14,620 bases of DNA from UBA2773 sp964643985. GTDB lineage: Bacteria > Patescibacteriota > Minisyncoccia > Moranbacterales > DUUL01. Positions 5,913-13,366 of this stretch are shown here, piece after piece. Made by a program: the position numbers and the translations under genes. Within the stretch, counting starts at the first letter, position 1. Each line of letters opens with the position of its first letter. The notes under the pieces were generated by a model that worked only from the letters and a program-made list of their open reading frames with translations, did no database searches and had not been told where the DNA came from. The stretch is taken from contig CAZXUS010000024.1 in the NCBI GenBank assembly GCA_964643985.1, positions 1 through 14,620 on the forward strand, in the 5' to 3' direction.

Positions 5913-8900
5913 ATGTCAACAGCTTCATCAAAAATAATTGCTAGTCATCAGGATCAACGGGATTATGATAGAAATAGACTACTAAAAAAGAGAAGAAAAA
6001 AATCAGAAGAAGAGAAAGCTTATCAATTTGCGCAAGAATTGGGTTTGCCTTATTTGGATTTGAATATTTTTCCGATTGATCAAAAAAATATCAATTTTAT
6101 TTCTGAAAAAGAAGCACGAAAAAATAATTTAGTAGTGCTTGGAAGAAAGGGTTCAGTTTTTAGAATTGGAATTTTGGATCCAAGGGGAGCAGAAATTATT
6201 GATTTTTTGAAAAAAATTGAAGATAAAGAGGATGTTAAATTTAATTCTTACATAGTTTCGAAATCTTCTTTAGAGAGAGCTTGGGAAAAATATAAATTAA
6301 TAAAGTTAGGGAATAAGCTTGATTTTTTAGGGATATCTCTTACAGATGAAGATTCAAAAGAATTTCGGTCTAAGATTAAAGATTTGGTTGAGTTGGAGGA
6401 TAAAATTAAAAAAATTCCAACAACTAAAGTTATCAATATTATTATTGCTGGAGCGATTAAATTAAAAGCTTCCGATCTTCATTTTGAGCCCCAAAAAGAC
6501 GAAAAAATTAGACTTCGTTATCGGATTGACGGAGTTTTGCAGGTTATTGCGGAATTTCCAATTAGCGTTTATTCGGGGATTTTATCGCGAATTAAAATGC
6601 TTTCGGGAATGATTTTAAATGTTCGGGATATTGCACAAGATGGTCGTTTTTCCATCAAGCTTAACGAGAAAGAAAATATGGATGTTCGATCGTCAATTCT
6701 TCCGGGAAGTTTTGGTGAGAGTATTGTCTTGCGACTATTGATGATGAATTTTGATGAATTGAAACTGGAAAAGCTAGGTTTAACTGGAGCAGCTTTCAAA
6801 AGATTAGAGGCGAGTTCCTTTAAAAAAGAGGGAATTATAATAAACTCTGGACCAACTGGAAGTGGTAAAACTTCAACTTTGTATTCTTTAATAAATAGAT
6901 TAAATACGCCAGATAAAAAAATTATTACTATTGAAGATCCAGTTGAATATAAATTGCCTGGAGTTATTCAAACTCAGATAAACAAAAATGGAAAATATAC
7001 TTTTGAAAAAGGTTTGCGAGCGGTGGTTAGACAGGATCCGGATATTATTCTAGTGGGTGAAATCAGGGACGATGCAACGGCTAATATTGCTACACAGGCT
7101 TCTTTGACTGGACATTTGGTTTTGACTACTATTCATGCTAATAGTTCGGCAGGAGTCGTTTCTCGAATGTTGGATTTGGGAGTGGATACTAATCAAATTG
7201 CTTCGGCTATTAATGTTGTAATTAGTCAGCGATTAGTGCGACGACTTTGTCCATATTGTCGGGAAGAATATATTCCAGCCAAGGTGACAGTGGAAGGTTT
7301 TAAAAAAATGTTAGCAATGATTTCACCGAAAGCTGAGATTGAAATTCCCAATAAAGTTGAAAGTCTTTGGCGATCGAAAGGTTGTGCGAAGTGTAATGGT
7401 CTGGGGTATAAGGGGCGAATTGGGATTTTTGAAGTGCTGGGAATTAGCGATGTGATTAGAAAAAAAATTATTGAAATGGCTACTGAAAATGAAATTATTC
7501 AACAAGCTTTAGAAGAAGGAATGGTCAATTTAGTTCAAGATGGGATATTAAAGGCTTTGGCTGGGGAAACTTCGATGGAAGAAATTCAAAGAGTTTTAGG
7601 GGGCGGAGAATATTTGTTGGAGCTTTATGAAAAAATTATGGTGCAGTCTTTAGCGAGGAAAATTATGGTTGAAACAGATACCTATAATTATCTAAATTCT
7701 AGTAAAAATGCAACTCTTGATATTGGTCAAGATTTAATTAATAAGTCTGCTAAAAAAATAGTAGAATTTGTTTTGCTGAAAGGAATATTGGATAGAGCGG
7801 GAGATATTCATATTGAGCCGGGAGAAAAAGTTTTTAAAGTTCGCTTCAGGATTGATGGAGTCTTACAAACAGTCTTAGAATTGCCGATGGATATTTTCTT
7901 AGGAGTCTTGAATGAAATCAAAACAACTATCGGAGTAAAAACAGAAAAACGACAAGGGGGAACTTTAGACAGTCGGTTTTCAATTGATCTTTCGGATATA
8001 GAAGGACTGGATTTAGATAAAGTGGATGTTCGGGTTTCAACAATTTTAGGGGGATACGGTGATATTTTGGTAATGCGATTATTAAATCAGAATGCTCAGT
8101 CGATTGATTTGGATAAAATGGAAATAAATTCAATTAATTTAGCAAAAATTAAAAAAGAAGCTAGTAAACCCAATGGAATAATAATCAATACTGGTCCGAC
8201 TGGAAGCGGAAAAACGACCACTTTGTATAGTATTTTGAGTTATTTAAACAAACCGGAAATTAAAATTATTACTGTTGAAGACCCAATCGAATATCAAATT
8301 GATGGGATCATCCAAACTCAAATTAACAAAGAGGAGAAATATGATTTTCCTTCAGCGATGCGATCTTTGCTTCGACAAAATCCTGATATTATGATGGTTG
8401 GGGAGGTTCGAGATGAAGAATCGGCTAATTTGGCTTATAAAGCAGCATTGACTGGACATTTGGTTTTGACGACTTTGCATACCAATAGTTCAGCTGGATC
8501 AGTGCAAAGACTTTTGAATATGGGAATTGATGTTTCGGATATTGCCAGTGGAACTAATTGTTTTATGGCGCAGAGATTGGTTCGAAAACTTTGTCCTGAT
8601 TGTAGAAAGAAAGAGCTAATTAAGGAAGAAGAAAAGGCCTTAATTCAAAAAGCTCTTGATTCAATCTCGCCTAAAATTAAATTAAATTTAGAAATTCCTG
8701 AATATCTTTATATAGCAGTTGGTTGCGAAAAATGTCAGAAAACTGGTTATAAAGGGCGACTTTCAATTATGGAAATTTTAGAAATCAATGAAGCTATGGA
8801 GAAATTTTTAGTTAGTCGTCCCACTAGTAGTGAGATTGAGCATAAAGCAGTAGAAGAAGGGATGTTAACGATGTTTCAAGATGGGATAATAAGTGTTTTG

Positions 8901-8951
8901 TTGGGAAAAACTACTATAAAGGAAATTTTAAGAGAAGTCGAAGGGCAATAA
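5913..8951 (+). CDS. Tandem-fused PilB/GspE-family secretion ATPase
   Basis: PilB/GspE proteins are hexameric cytoplasmic ATPases that power type IV pilus assembly or type II-like secretion. This 1012-residue protein holds two complete ATPase units where about 560-600 residues is usual. Unit 1 (about 34-560) has an N-terminal MshEN/GspE-N-like part (34-130), the N2 motif SDLHFEP (187-193), Walker A GPTGSGKT (313-320), the Asp box TIEDPVEY (339-346), Walker B PDIILVGEIRD (376-386), the His box GHLVLTTIHANSS (400-412) and paired cysteines C446/C449 and C491/C494. Unit 2 (about 605-1012) lacks the MshEN part but repeats DIHIEP (631-636), GPTGSGKT (761-768), VEDPIEY (788-794), PDIMMVGEVRD (824-834), GHLVLTTLHTNSS (848-860) and C894/C897 with C938/C941. 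Both units look catalytically intact and are clearly diverged. No pilin, pilC or pilT is adjacent. The start is the first ATG of the open frame; no strong Shine-Dalgarno is seen. Confidence 0.93.
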   Translation: MSTASSKIIASHQDQRDYDRNRLLKKRRKKSEEEKAYQFAQELGLPYLDLNIFPIDQKNINFISEKEARKNNLVVLGRKGSVFRIGILDPRGAEIIDFLKKIEDKEDVKFNSYIVSKSSLERAWEKYKLIKLGNKLDFLGISLTDEDSKEFRSKIKDLVELEDKIKKIPTTKVINIIIAGAIKLKASDLHFEPQKDEKIRLRYRIDGVLQVIAEFPISVYSGILSRIKMLSGMILNVRDIAQDGRFSIKLNEKENMDVRSSILPGSFGESIVLRLLMMNFDELKLEKLGLTGAAFKRLEASSFKKEGIIINSGPTGSGKTSTLYSLINRLNTPDKKIITIEDPVEYKLPGVIQTQINKNGKYTFEKGLRAVVRQDPDIILVGEIRDDATANIATQASLTGHLVLTTIHANSSAGVVSRMLDLGVDTNQIASAINVVISQRLVRRLCPYCREEYIPAKVTVEGFKKMLAMISPKAEIEIPNKVESLWRSKGCAKCNGLGYKGRIGIFEVLGISDVIRKKIIEMATENEIIQQALEEGMVNLVQDGILKALAGETSMEEIQRVLGGGEYLLELYEKIMVQSLARKIMVETDTYNYLNSSKNATLDIGQDLINKSAKKIVEFVLLKGILDRAGDIHIEPGEKVFKVRFRIDGVLQTVLELPMDIFLGVLNEIKTTIGVKTEKRQGGTLDSRFSIDLSDIEGLDLDKVDVRVSTILGGYGDILVMRLLNQNAQSIDLDKMEINSINLAKIKKEASKPNGIIINTGPTGSGKTTTLYSILSYLNKPEIKIITVEDPIEYQIDGIIQTQINKEEKYDFPSAMRSLLRQNPDIMMVGEVRDEESANLAYKAALTGHLVLTTLHTNSSAGSVQRLLNMGIDVSDIASGTNCFMAQRLVRKLCPDCRKKELIKEEEKALIQKALDSISPKIKLNLEIPEYLYIAVGCEKCQKTGYKGRLSIMEILEINEAMEKFLVSRPTSSEIEHKAVEEGMLTMFQDGIISVLLGKTTIKEILREVEGQ

Positions 8952-8960
8952 TGTTTTTGA

Positions 8961-9000
8961 AAAAGTTTGTAATAAAATTGTAGTTAGAAGTAGTTCTATA
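8961..9000 (+). repeat. Degenerate spacer-motif copy D downstream of pilB
   Basis: Ungapped against 5851-5890 it matches 28 of 40 bases, and most mismatches are transitions. The best kept part is GTAATAAAATTGT. It begins 10 bp after the pilB stop. It is an old, decayed copy of the right end of the 5703-5891 element. Confidence 0.4.
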
Positions 9001-9117
9001 TTAGAATTTTAAAATTGTGCTATATTTAAAAATAGTTTTATCTTAGTTTTTTTGGTGTCTATTTTACTTTTTTAGTTGAGATAAAATTGTTGCGGTGGAT
9101 AATTTTAGAATTTTAAA
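9001..9117. repeat. Hairpin flanked by 13-bp direct repeats
   Basis: TTAGAATTTTAAA occurs at 9001-9013 and 9105-9117. Between them AATAGTTTTATCT (9031-9043) and AGATAAAATTGTT (9079-9091) can form 13 pairs in RNA including two G-U. It has no ORF. The composition is very AT-rich, so chance likeness is possible. Confidence 0.35.
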
Positions 9118-9120
9118 CCA

Positions 9121-9209
9121 AGATTTTATTTTTGATTATTTTTTCTGCCAGAATTTTAAATTAAAAATTATAAAATCTAGCAACGAAAAAATAATCAAAA
9201 ATAAAATCT
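9121..9209. repeat. AT-rich palindromic element P2
   Basis: The outer arms 9121-9144 and 9186-9209 are perfect 24-bp inverted copies. The stem continues inward through CTGCCAGAATTTTA (9145-9158) and TAAAATCTAGCAACG (9171-9185), leaving a loop of about 12 nt. P1 at 1439-1579 has the same arms and the same inner asymmetric motif (AAAATCTARCAACGAAA). It lies 170 bp past the pilB stop. It might stop transcription or be a mobile hairpin element; no protein is encoded. Confidence 0.75.
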
Positions 9210-9243
9210 GATTATTTAAAAATTATTTTGGCAAATTTTCAAC

Positions 9244-9269
9244 AAAAAAACTGCCCGAGGACAGTTTTT
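9244..9269 (-). terminator. Intrinsic terminator of the minus-strand RNA
   Basis: Read on the minus strand, AAAAACTG-T-CC-TCG-GG-CAGTTTTT folds into a stem with one bulge and ends in a run of seven T. On the plus strand it also ends in five T, so it may serve pilB as well. Confidence 0.75.
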
Positions 9270-9480
9270 AAAAAGAATAATTCGCATTAATCTGTAGACA
9301 ACATCTTACAATTAAAAATCATAAGCTTAGAACAGATCCGAGGAATAACAAAGCCGAAACTGTATTACCCTATGACTGAGATAAGTTCTCCAAGGAGGAA
9401 AAGTTGCCTAGCACTCCTTTGTCTACAGGTTGATGTGAATTTTCAAAGATTTTTCGAGAGAAACTATTTTTTTCAAACGA
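9244..9480 (-). ncRNA. Candidate structured non-coding RNA, 6S-like in size
   Basis: A complete minus-strand transcription unit without an ORF runs from a strong promoter (9487-9515) to an intrinsic terminator. The predicted transcript is about 237 nt. Its core, 9279-9441 (163 nt), is closed by 5+3+10 base pairs: AATTC, CAT and CTGTAGACAA on the 5' side pair with TTGTCTACAG, ATG and GAATT on the 3' side, separated by one mismatch and a 4x4 internal loop. Inside, TTCcTCC-TT-GGAGAA and TCATAG / CTTATGA can pair, and a hairpin around GTTTCGGCTT can form. One long rod with a large internal bubble is the plan of 6S RNA, but I recognise no conserved 6S sequence. SRP RNA, tmRNA and RNase P RNA motifs are absent. 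It runs divergently from ruvB. Function unknown. Confidence 0.6.
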
Positions 9481-9486
9481 AACTTA

Positions 9487-9515
9487 ATGATATCATACTA
9501 AATAATATTTGTCAA
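9487..9515 (-). promoter_or_regulatory. Sigma-70 promoter of the minus-strand RNA
   Basis: The minus strand reads TTGACA, 17 bases, TATCAT: a perfect -35 box, optimal spacing and a 5-of-6 -10 box. It is the best-matching sigma-70 promoter in the window, and it points away from ruvB into DNA with no minus-strand ORF. The -10 lies in the palindrome ATGATATCAT, so a divergent ruvB promoter may overlap it. Confidence 0.7.
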
Positions 9516-9524
9516 GAGAATAAC

Positions 9525-10514
9525 ATGATCACTTCTAATAATCAAAAATCTGAGGAAAAAGGTTTGGAGACTAACTTAAGACCTAAAACTTTTGAAGAGT
9601 ATATTGGTCAGAAAAATGCTAAGAAAAATTTAAAAGTTTTGATTCAGGCCGCTAAGAAAAGAAAAGAAGCTATTGACCATGTTCTGCTTTTTGGCCCTCC
9701 GGGTTTAGGTAAAACCACTTTGGCTCATATTATCGCCGGAGAAATGGAGGCGGGTTTGAAAATCACCTCAGGCCCTGCAATTGAGCGAGTTGGGGATCTA
9801 GGTTCAATCTTGACTAATCTGACCGATGGGGATGTTTTGTTTATTGATGAAATTCATCGTTTAAACAAAACCGTGGAAGAAGTTTTGTATCCAGCTATGG
9901 AGGACGGAAAACTTGATATTATTTTAGGTAAGGGTCCGTCAGCTCGAACTATTCAATTAGATTTGCCGAAATTTACCATTATCGGAGCGACTACCAGGTT
10001 GGGGATGCTCTCAGCGCCACTTCGAAATCGATTCGGAGCGTTGTTGCGACTAAATTTTTACGAAGAAGATGAAATCAGCGAGATTATTCGACGTTCGGCC
10101 GCAATTTTAAATACTGAAATTGATGCTTTGGGTTGCGAAATGGTGGCCGCTTGCAGTCGTAGAACCCCAAGAATTGCTAATCGTTTGTTAAAGCGAGTGC
10201 GAGACTTTACTGAAATTAGTGAGGCTAAAATTGCTGATCAAGAAATTGTCAGAAAATCTTTAGAAATGTTGGAGGTGGATGAATTGGGGTTGGAACCGGC
10301 GGACCGAGAAATTTTGACACTGATGATTGAGAAGTTTGACGGAGGACCGGTCGGAGTTCAAACTATTGCTGCCGCTACTTCCGAGGAAGTTCAAACCATT
10401 GAAGACGTCTATGAGCCTTTTTTGCTCCAAATCGGAATGTTAGAACGAACTCCGCGGGGAAGAAAAGTGACTGCTAGAGCCTATGAGCATCTAAAGATTT
10501 CGAAAAGTAAATAA
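9525..10514 (+). CDS. ruvB: Holliday junction branch migration ATPase RuvB
   Basis: RuvB is the hexameric AAA+ motor that, with RuvA, drives branch migration of Holliday junctions for resolution by RuvC. From the ATG at 9525 it has 329 residues, normal for RuvB. Visible are LRPKTFEEYIGQ (18-29), Walker A GPPGLGKT (57-64), ERVGDLGSILTNL (87-99), Walker B LFIDEIH (105-111), sensor 1 GATTR (154-158), the arginine-finger region APLRNRFG (164-171), sensor 2 TPRIANRLL (214-222), FDGGPVGVQT (271-280), TIEDVYEP (291-298) and the winged-helix motif RTPRGR (308-313). The frame is open back to an ATG at 9372, but those 51 extra residues lack RuvB likeness and overlap the ncRNA, so I reject that start. 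ruvA and ruvC are not nearby. A decayed second ruvB piece lies at 14524. Confidence 0.97.
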   Translation: MITSNNQKSEEKGLETNLRPKTFEEYIGQKNAKKNLKVLIQAAKKRKEAIDHVLLFGPPGLGKTTLAHIIAGEMEAGLKITSGPAIERVGDLGSILTNLTDGDVLFIDEIHRLNKTVEEVLYPAMEDGKLDIILGKGPSARTIQLDLPKFTIIGATTRLGMLSAPLRNRFGALLRLNFYEEDEISEIIRRSAAILNTEIDALGCEMVAACSRRTPRIANRLLKRVRDFTEISEAKIADQEIVRKSLEMLEVDELGLEPADREILTLMIEKFDGGPVGVQTIAAATSEEVQTIEDVYEPFLLQIGMLERTPRGRKVTARAYEHLKISKSK

Positions 10515-10661
10515 TTCATGAAAAACAAAACAGGGAAAGCCTTTGCAGGGGCTACACGTAGGCACTAGACAGTTATCTTTATCAAAAGAAGAAAACCCTG
10601 AAGAAAACCGGGATATCTTTAATGCCTGATAAGACTTAAAATTCTTCTCGTAATTTTTTAG

Positions 10662-10814
10662 AACAAATCTTATATTTTCAAAAACAGAGCTCATCAAAGA
10701 GTTGAACTTATTAGTTTTGTGAATTATTATAACAGCGTAAAGACTCACGAGGAAATTGATAATTTAACTAAGTTGGAAAAGTTAACCGAATATTTTTTTC
10801 TTGAGAAAACGTAA
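10662..10814 (+). pseudogene. C-terminal remnant of a DDE (rve-type) transposase
   Basis: This 50-codon open stretch ends in TAA and has no start codon; the frame is closed upstream by a TAG at 10659. It reads HQRVELISFVNYYNSVKTHE (31 bases into the stretch) followed by EIDNLTKLEKLTEYF. The pattern YYNsv(R/K)xHxxIxxLTxxEKLxxYF is the end of the integrase-core domain in IS481/IS3-like transposases, with the usual RPH and TP changed to KTH and TK. The catalytic part is missing and no terminal inverted repeats are seen, so it is a dead relic. The preceding 10515-10661 shows nothing I can name. Confidence 0.6.
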
Positions 10815-10853
10815 ATAACGCTTTGGATTCTAACAAATAAAACAAAAAAGAGG

Positions 10854-13193
10854 ATGAATAGAAAAAAAGAAAAATCAATTTATTTGATTTTTATTGTAGT
10901 GATGTTATCGGGAGCTTGCGGTATCGCCTATGAAACACTTTATTCTTTGATGCTGTCTACTTATTTCGGAAATATTTTTTATATTCAGGCTGCAATTTTA
11001 ACTACATTTTTGTTAAGTATTGGGGTGGGTTCTTTAATCGCTTATAAATTTGTTAAATATATTTGGGTGATTGAACTGGGAATCGGTCTGTATGCCTTGC
11101 TGATAGTTTTTCTATTCGGTAAAGAAAACTGGATCATAACATTTATTTCTAATTTAAATTATCAAGTACCGATTATTTTAACCTTAGCCGTTGTTTTGAT
11201 TTTAATTATTCCCGCAACTCTTATTGGTTTTAGTATTCCAATAATGACTCTTTATCTTCGAGAATATCTGAAGAAAAATAAGCAAAATAGTTTTAACCAT
11301 GTTTATTTAGCTTATAATATTAGTGCAGGTTTGTGCATTTTATTAATTGAATTTATAATTTTAAGAAGATTCGGAATTACCTTGGCAGTTATTTTTATCG
11401 CTTTAATTAATTTTTTAATAAGTTATATTTTAAAAAATAAAATTAAAATTCCTAAAATTGAAACTAAAGACAGAATAATTTCTAAAAATTTCTATAAAGG
11501 GTATCGAAATAACAAATTAGTAGCTCTTTTCTTTATCAGTTTAGCTAGCGGAATGTTTCAGCTAATTTTTTTAAAAATAATTAATATAATTTTTGGACCT
11601 TTAAACGAAAACTTTTCTATTATGTTGGTAGTAGTTCTTTTGGGAATGGGGGCGGGCAGTTTTTTGTCTCGTAAATTAAATATAAAATATTCAGATTATC
11701 TTTTTTTTACCGCAATGATAGTCTTGGCAACTTTTTTATTAGTTCTTCCTATGATATATTTTTGGGCGTTCTCTCAAGAAACTTTTGCGATTGAAATGGG
11801 AATTTCATTGTTGGTTAAATTATCGTTAGTTTTTGTTTTTGGAATTCTAAGTTTTACCTTGCTTGGTTCATCGATTCCTTTTTTGAATCAAAAAACTAAA
11901 GAAGAGTTTAGACCAGGCGAATTATTGGCGGTTTCAAGTTTCGGTAATTGTTTTGGTTTTTTGATTATCACTTTTTTCTTATTCGAAAAATTGAATCTAT
12001 ATTTTTTACCGATTCTAGCCTCTCTTTTAATTTTAATCTCAGGAATTGTTTATAGCAAGAGTTTTTTATCAATTTCAAGAATCTACTGGTTATTTTTATT
12101 TAGTTTTTTATCTTTACTTTTGCTTTATTCTTGGCCATCAAATTTATTGAAAGTTGGTTATCGGCAATTTAATTCGGTCGAAAGCATCAATTATTTTAAG
12201 GAAAATTTTAAAAATGTTATTACTTATAAGAAATTTGATAATGATGTTTCAATCATAAAATTAAAAGACGATTCTCGATGGTTAACCCTGAATGGTTATT
12301 TAACGCTAGCTTTTAACCCTAGTAATGATCTTACTACCTTAAGAGAAACTATTTTAGGTATTTCTCCAGCACTATTTTCTAAAAATCAAAAAAATTCTTT
12401 AATTATTGGTTTGGGTAGCGGTGTTACTGCTGGGGCTAGTTCTCAGGTATTTTCGGAAGTTAAAGTGGTGGATATCAATCCTGCTATGATTGAAATAATG
12501 GAAGAATTTAAAGAGGAGAACTATGATATATTGAATCAAAAAAATGTTGAAATAGTCATTCAGGATGGAATTATAGAATTATTTAGAACTAAGGAAAAGC
12601 ATGATGTGATAATAAATACTTTGACTTCACCGACTTATTATTCCGCTAGTAAATTTTGGACTAAAAATGTTTATGATCAAATTTCTAAAAAATTGAATCC
12701 AGGCGGAGTTTACGCTGCTTGGTTTGATGTAAATATCGGCAAAAAAGGGATTCAAATTATGGCAAAAACTCTGGATTCAAGCTTCGAAGATTGCAAATTT
12801 ATAATTTTAAATCCTAATTATTACGGAGTTATATGTAAAAATGAACCAATTGACCTGGGGGATATCAATGAAATAGAATGGAATAACGAAATTGAAGAAA
12901 AATTTAAGCAGTTTAGTTTTTCGGAAAAATATGAATTAGGCGATTTTATTAAAAAATTAGTGATTGATATTGACGAGAAACATTTTTCTGATAAAAAAAT
13001 TCCTATTAACAATTTTAATTGTCAAGTTCTTGGTTTCAAGGAAAATTTTGATTATAAAGATGCCGAGCTGAAAACCTTTTTTAGAGATGTTCTAAGCGAT
13101 AATTTGAATTCAAACAACATGGAAGAGCGGTGTTCGGCTTACTATTACATAGCAGGAGGAAGCGTCTGTGGAGCTTATGATTTAAGGAGATAA
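10854..13193 (+). CDS. Multi-pass membrane protein with spermidine-synthase-like domain
   Basis: The 779-residue protein has an N-terminal membrane half of about 12-14 hydrophobic segments (8-430), beginning with LSGACGIAYETLYSLMLSTYFG, a pattern typical of membrane-fused SpeE-like proteins. A soluble C-terminal Rossmann methyltransferase fold follows: LIIGLGSGVTAG (516-527) for the S-adenosyl group, VVDINPAM (538-545) with the acidic ribose-binding residue, IQDG (569-572) and LNPGGVYAAW (614-623). Polyamine aminopropyltransferases bind decarboxylated SAM and a diamine. Here the active-site loop reads DVIINTLTSPTYYSAS (584-599) where the acidic DxxDP or SEPSNPW motif would be, so classical aminopropyl transfer is doubtful and the substrate is unknown. 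An AGAGG sequence touches the ATG with no spacing, unusual for a Shine-Dalgarno. The gene stands alone between the transposase relic and the beta-propeller gene. Confidence 0.85.
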   Translation: MNRKKEKSIYLIFIVVMLSGACGIAYETLYSLMLSTYFGNIFYIQAAILTTFLLSIGVGSLIAYKFVKYIWVIELGIGLYALLIVFLFGKENWIITFISNLNYQVPIILTLAVVLILIIPATLIGFSIPIMTLYLREYLKKNKQNSFNHVYLAYNISAGLCILLIEFIILRRFGITLAVIFIALINFLISYILKNKIKIPKIETKDRIISKNFYKGYRNNKLVALFFISLASGMFQLIFLKIINIIFGPLNENFSIMLVVVLLGMGAGSFLSRKLNIKYSDYLFFTAMIVLATFLLVLPMIYFWAFSQETFAIEMGISLLVKLSLVFVFGILSFTLLGSSIPFLNQKTKEEFRPGELLAVSSFGNCFGFLIITFFLFEKLNLYFLPILASLLILISGIVYSKSFLSISRIYWLFLFSFLSLLLLYSWPSNLLKVGYRQFNSVESINYFKENFKNVITYKKFDNDVSIIKLKDDSRWLTLNGYLTLAFNPSNDLTTLRETILGISPALFSKNQKNSLIIGLGSGVTAGASSQVFSEVKVVDINPAMIEIMEEFKEENYDILNQKNVEIVIQDGIIELFRTKEKHDVIINTLTSPTYYSASKFWTKNVYDQISKKLNPGGVYAAWFDVNIGKKGIQIMAKTLDSSFEDCKFIILNPNYYGVICKNEPIDLGDINEIEWNNEIEEKFKQFSFSEKYELGDFIKKLVIDIDEKHFSDKKIPINNFNCQVLGFKENFDYKDAELKTFFRDVLSDNLNSNNMEERCSAYYYIAGGSVCGAYDLRR

Positions 13194-13329
13194 TTATTGT
13201 TTAAAATATAATCATTATGAATAAAAAATTTGCTAACACCTTTATTCTTTGCGATAAAAAGATTTTATTTTTGCTAAAAAGTGACAGAATAAAATATGAA
13301 TTTGACAAACTTTAAAAGAGTTATAAAAT

Positions 13330-13335
13330 TATAAT
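13330..13335 (+). promoter_or_regulatory. Probable -10 box for the beta-propeller gene
   Basis: A perfect TATAAT lies 31 bp before the start codon. A TTGACA at 13302-13307 is 22 bp upstream, too far for an ideal pair; a TATAAA at 13322 is too close to it (14 bp). A promoter here is likely but its exact boxes are uncertain. Confidence 0.4.
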
Positions 13336-13366
13336 AAGTATAAAAATAAAAAGTAAAATTAAATAA

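Noticed and set aside
10491..10748. An 85-codon minus-strand ORF between ruvB and the 779-residue gene
   Set aside because: It overlaps the ruvB end and runs antisense to the transposase remnant; no family likeness and no start signal were seen.
13258..13290. A possible third copy of the P1/P2 left arm (AAGATTTTATTTTTG)
   Set aside because: Only 15 A/T-rich bases match and no right arm follows; chance is a fair explanation in this composition.
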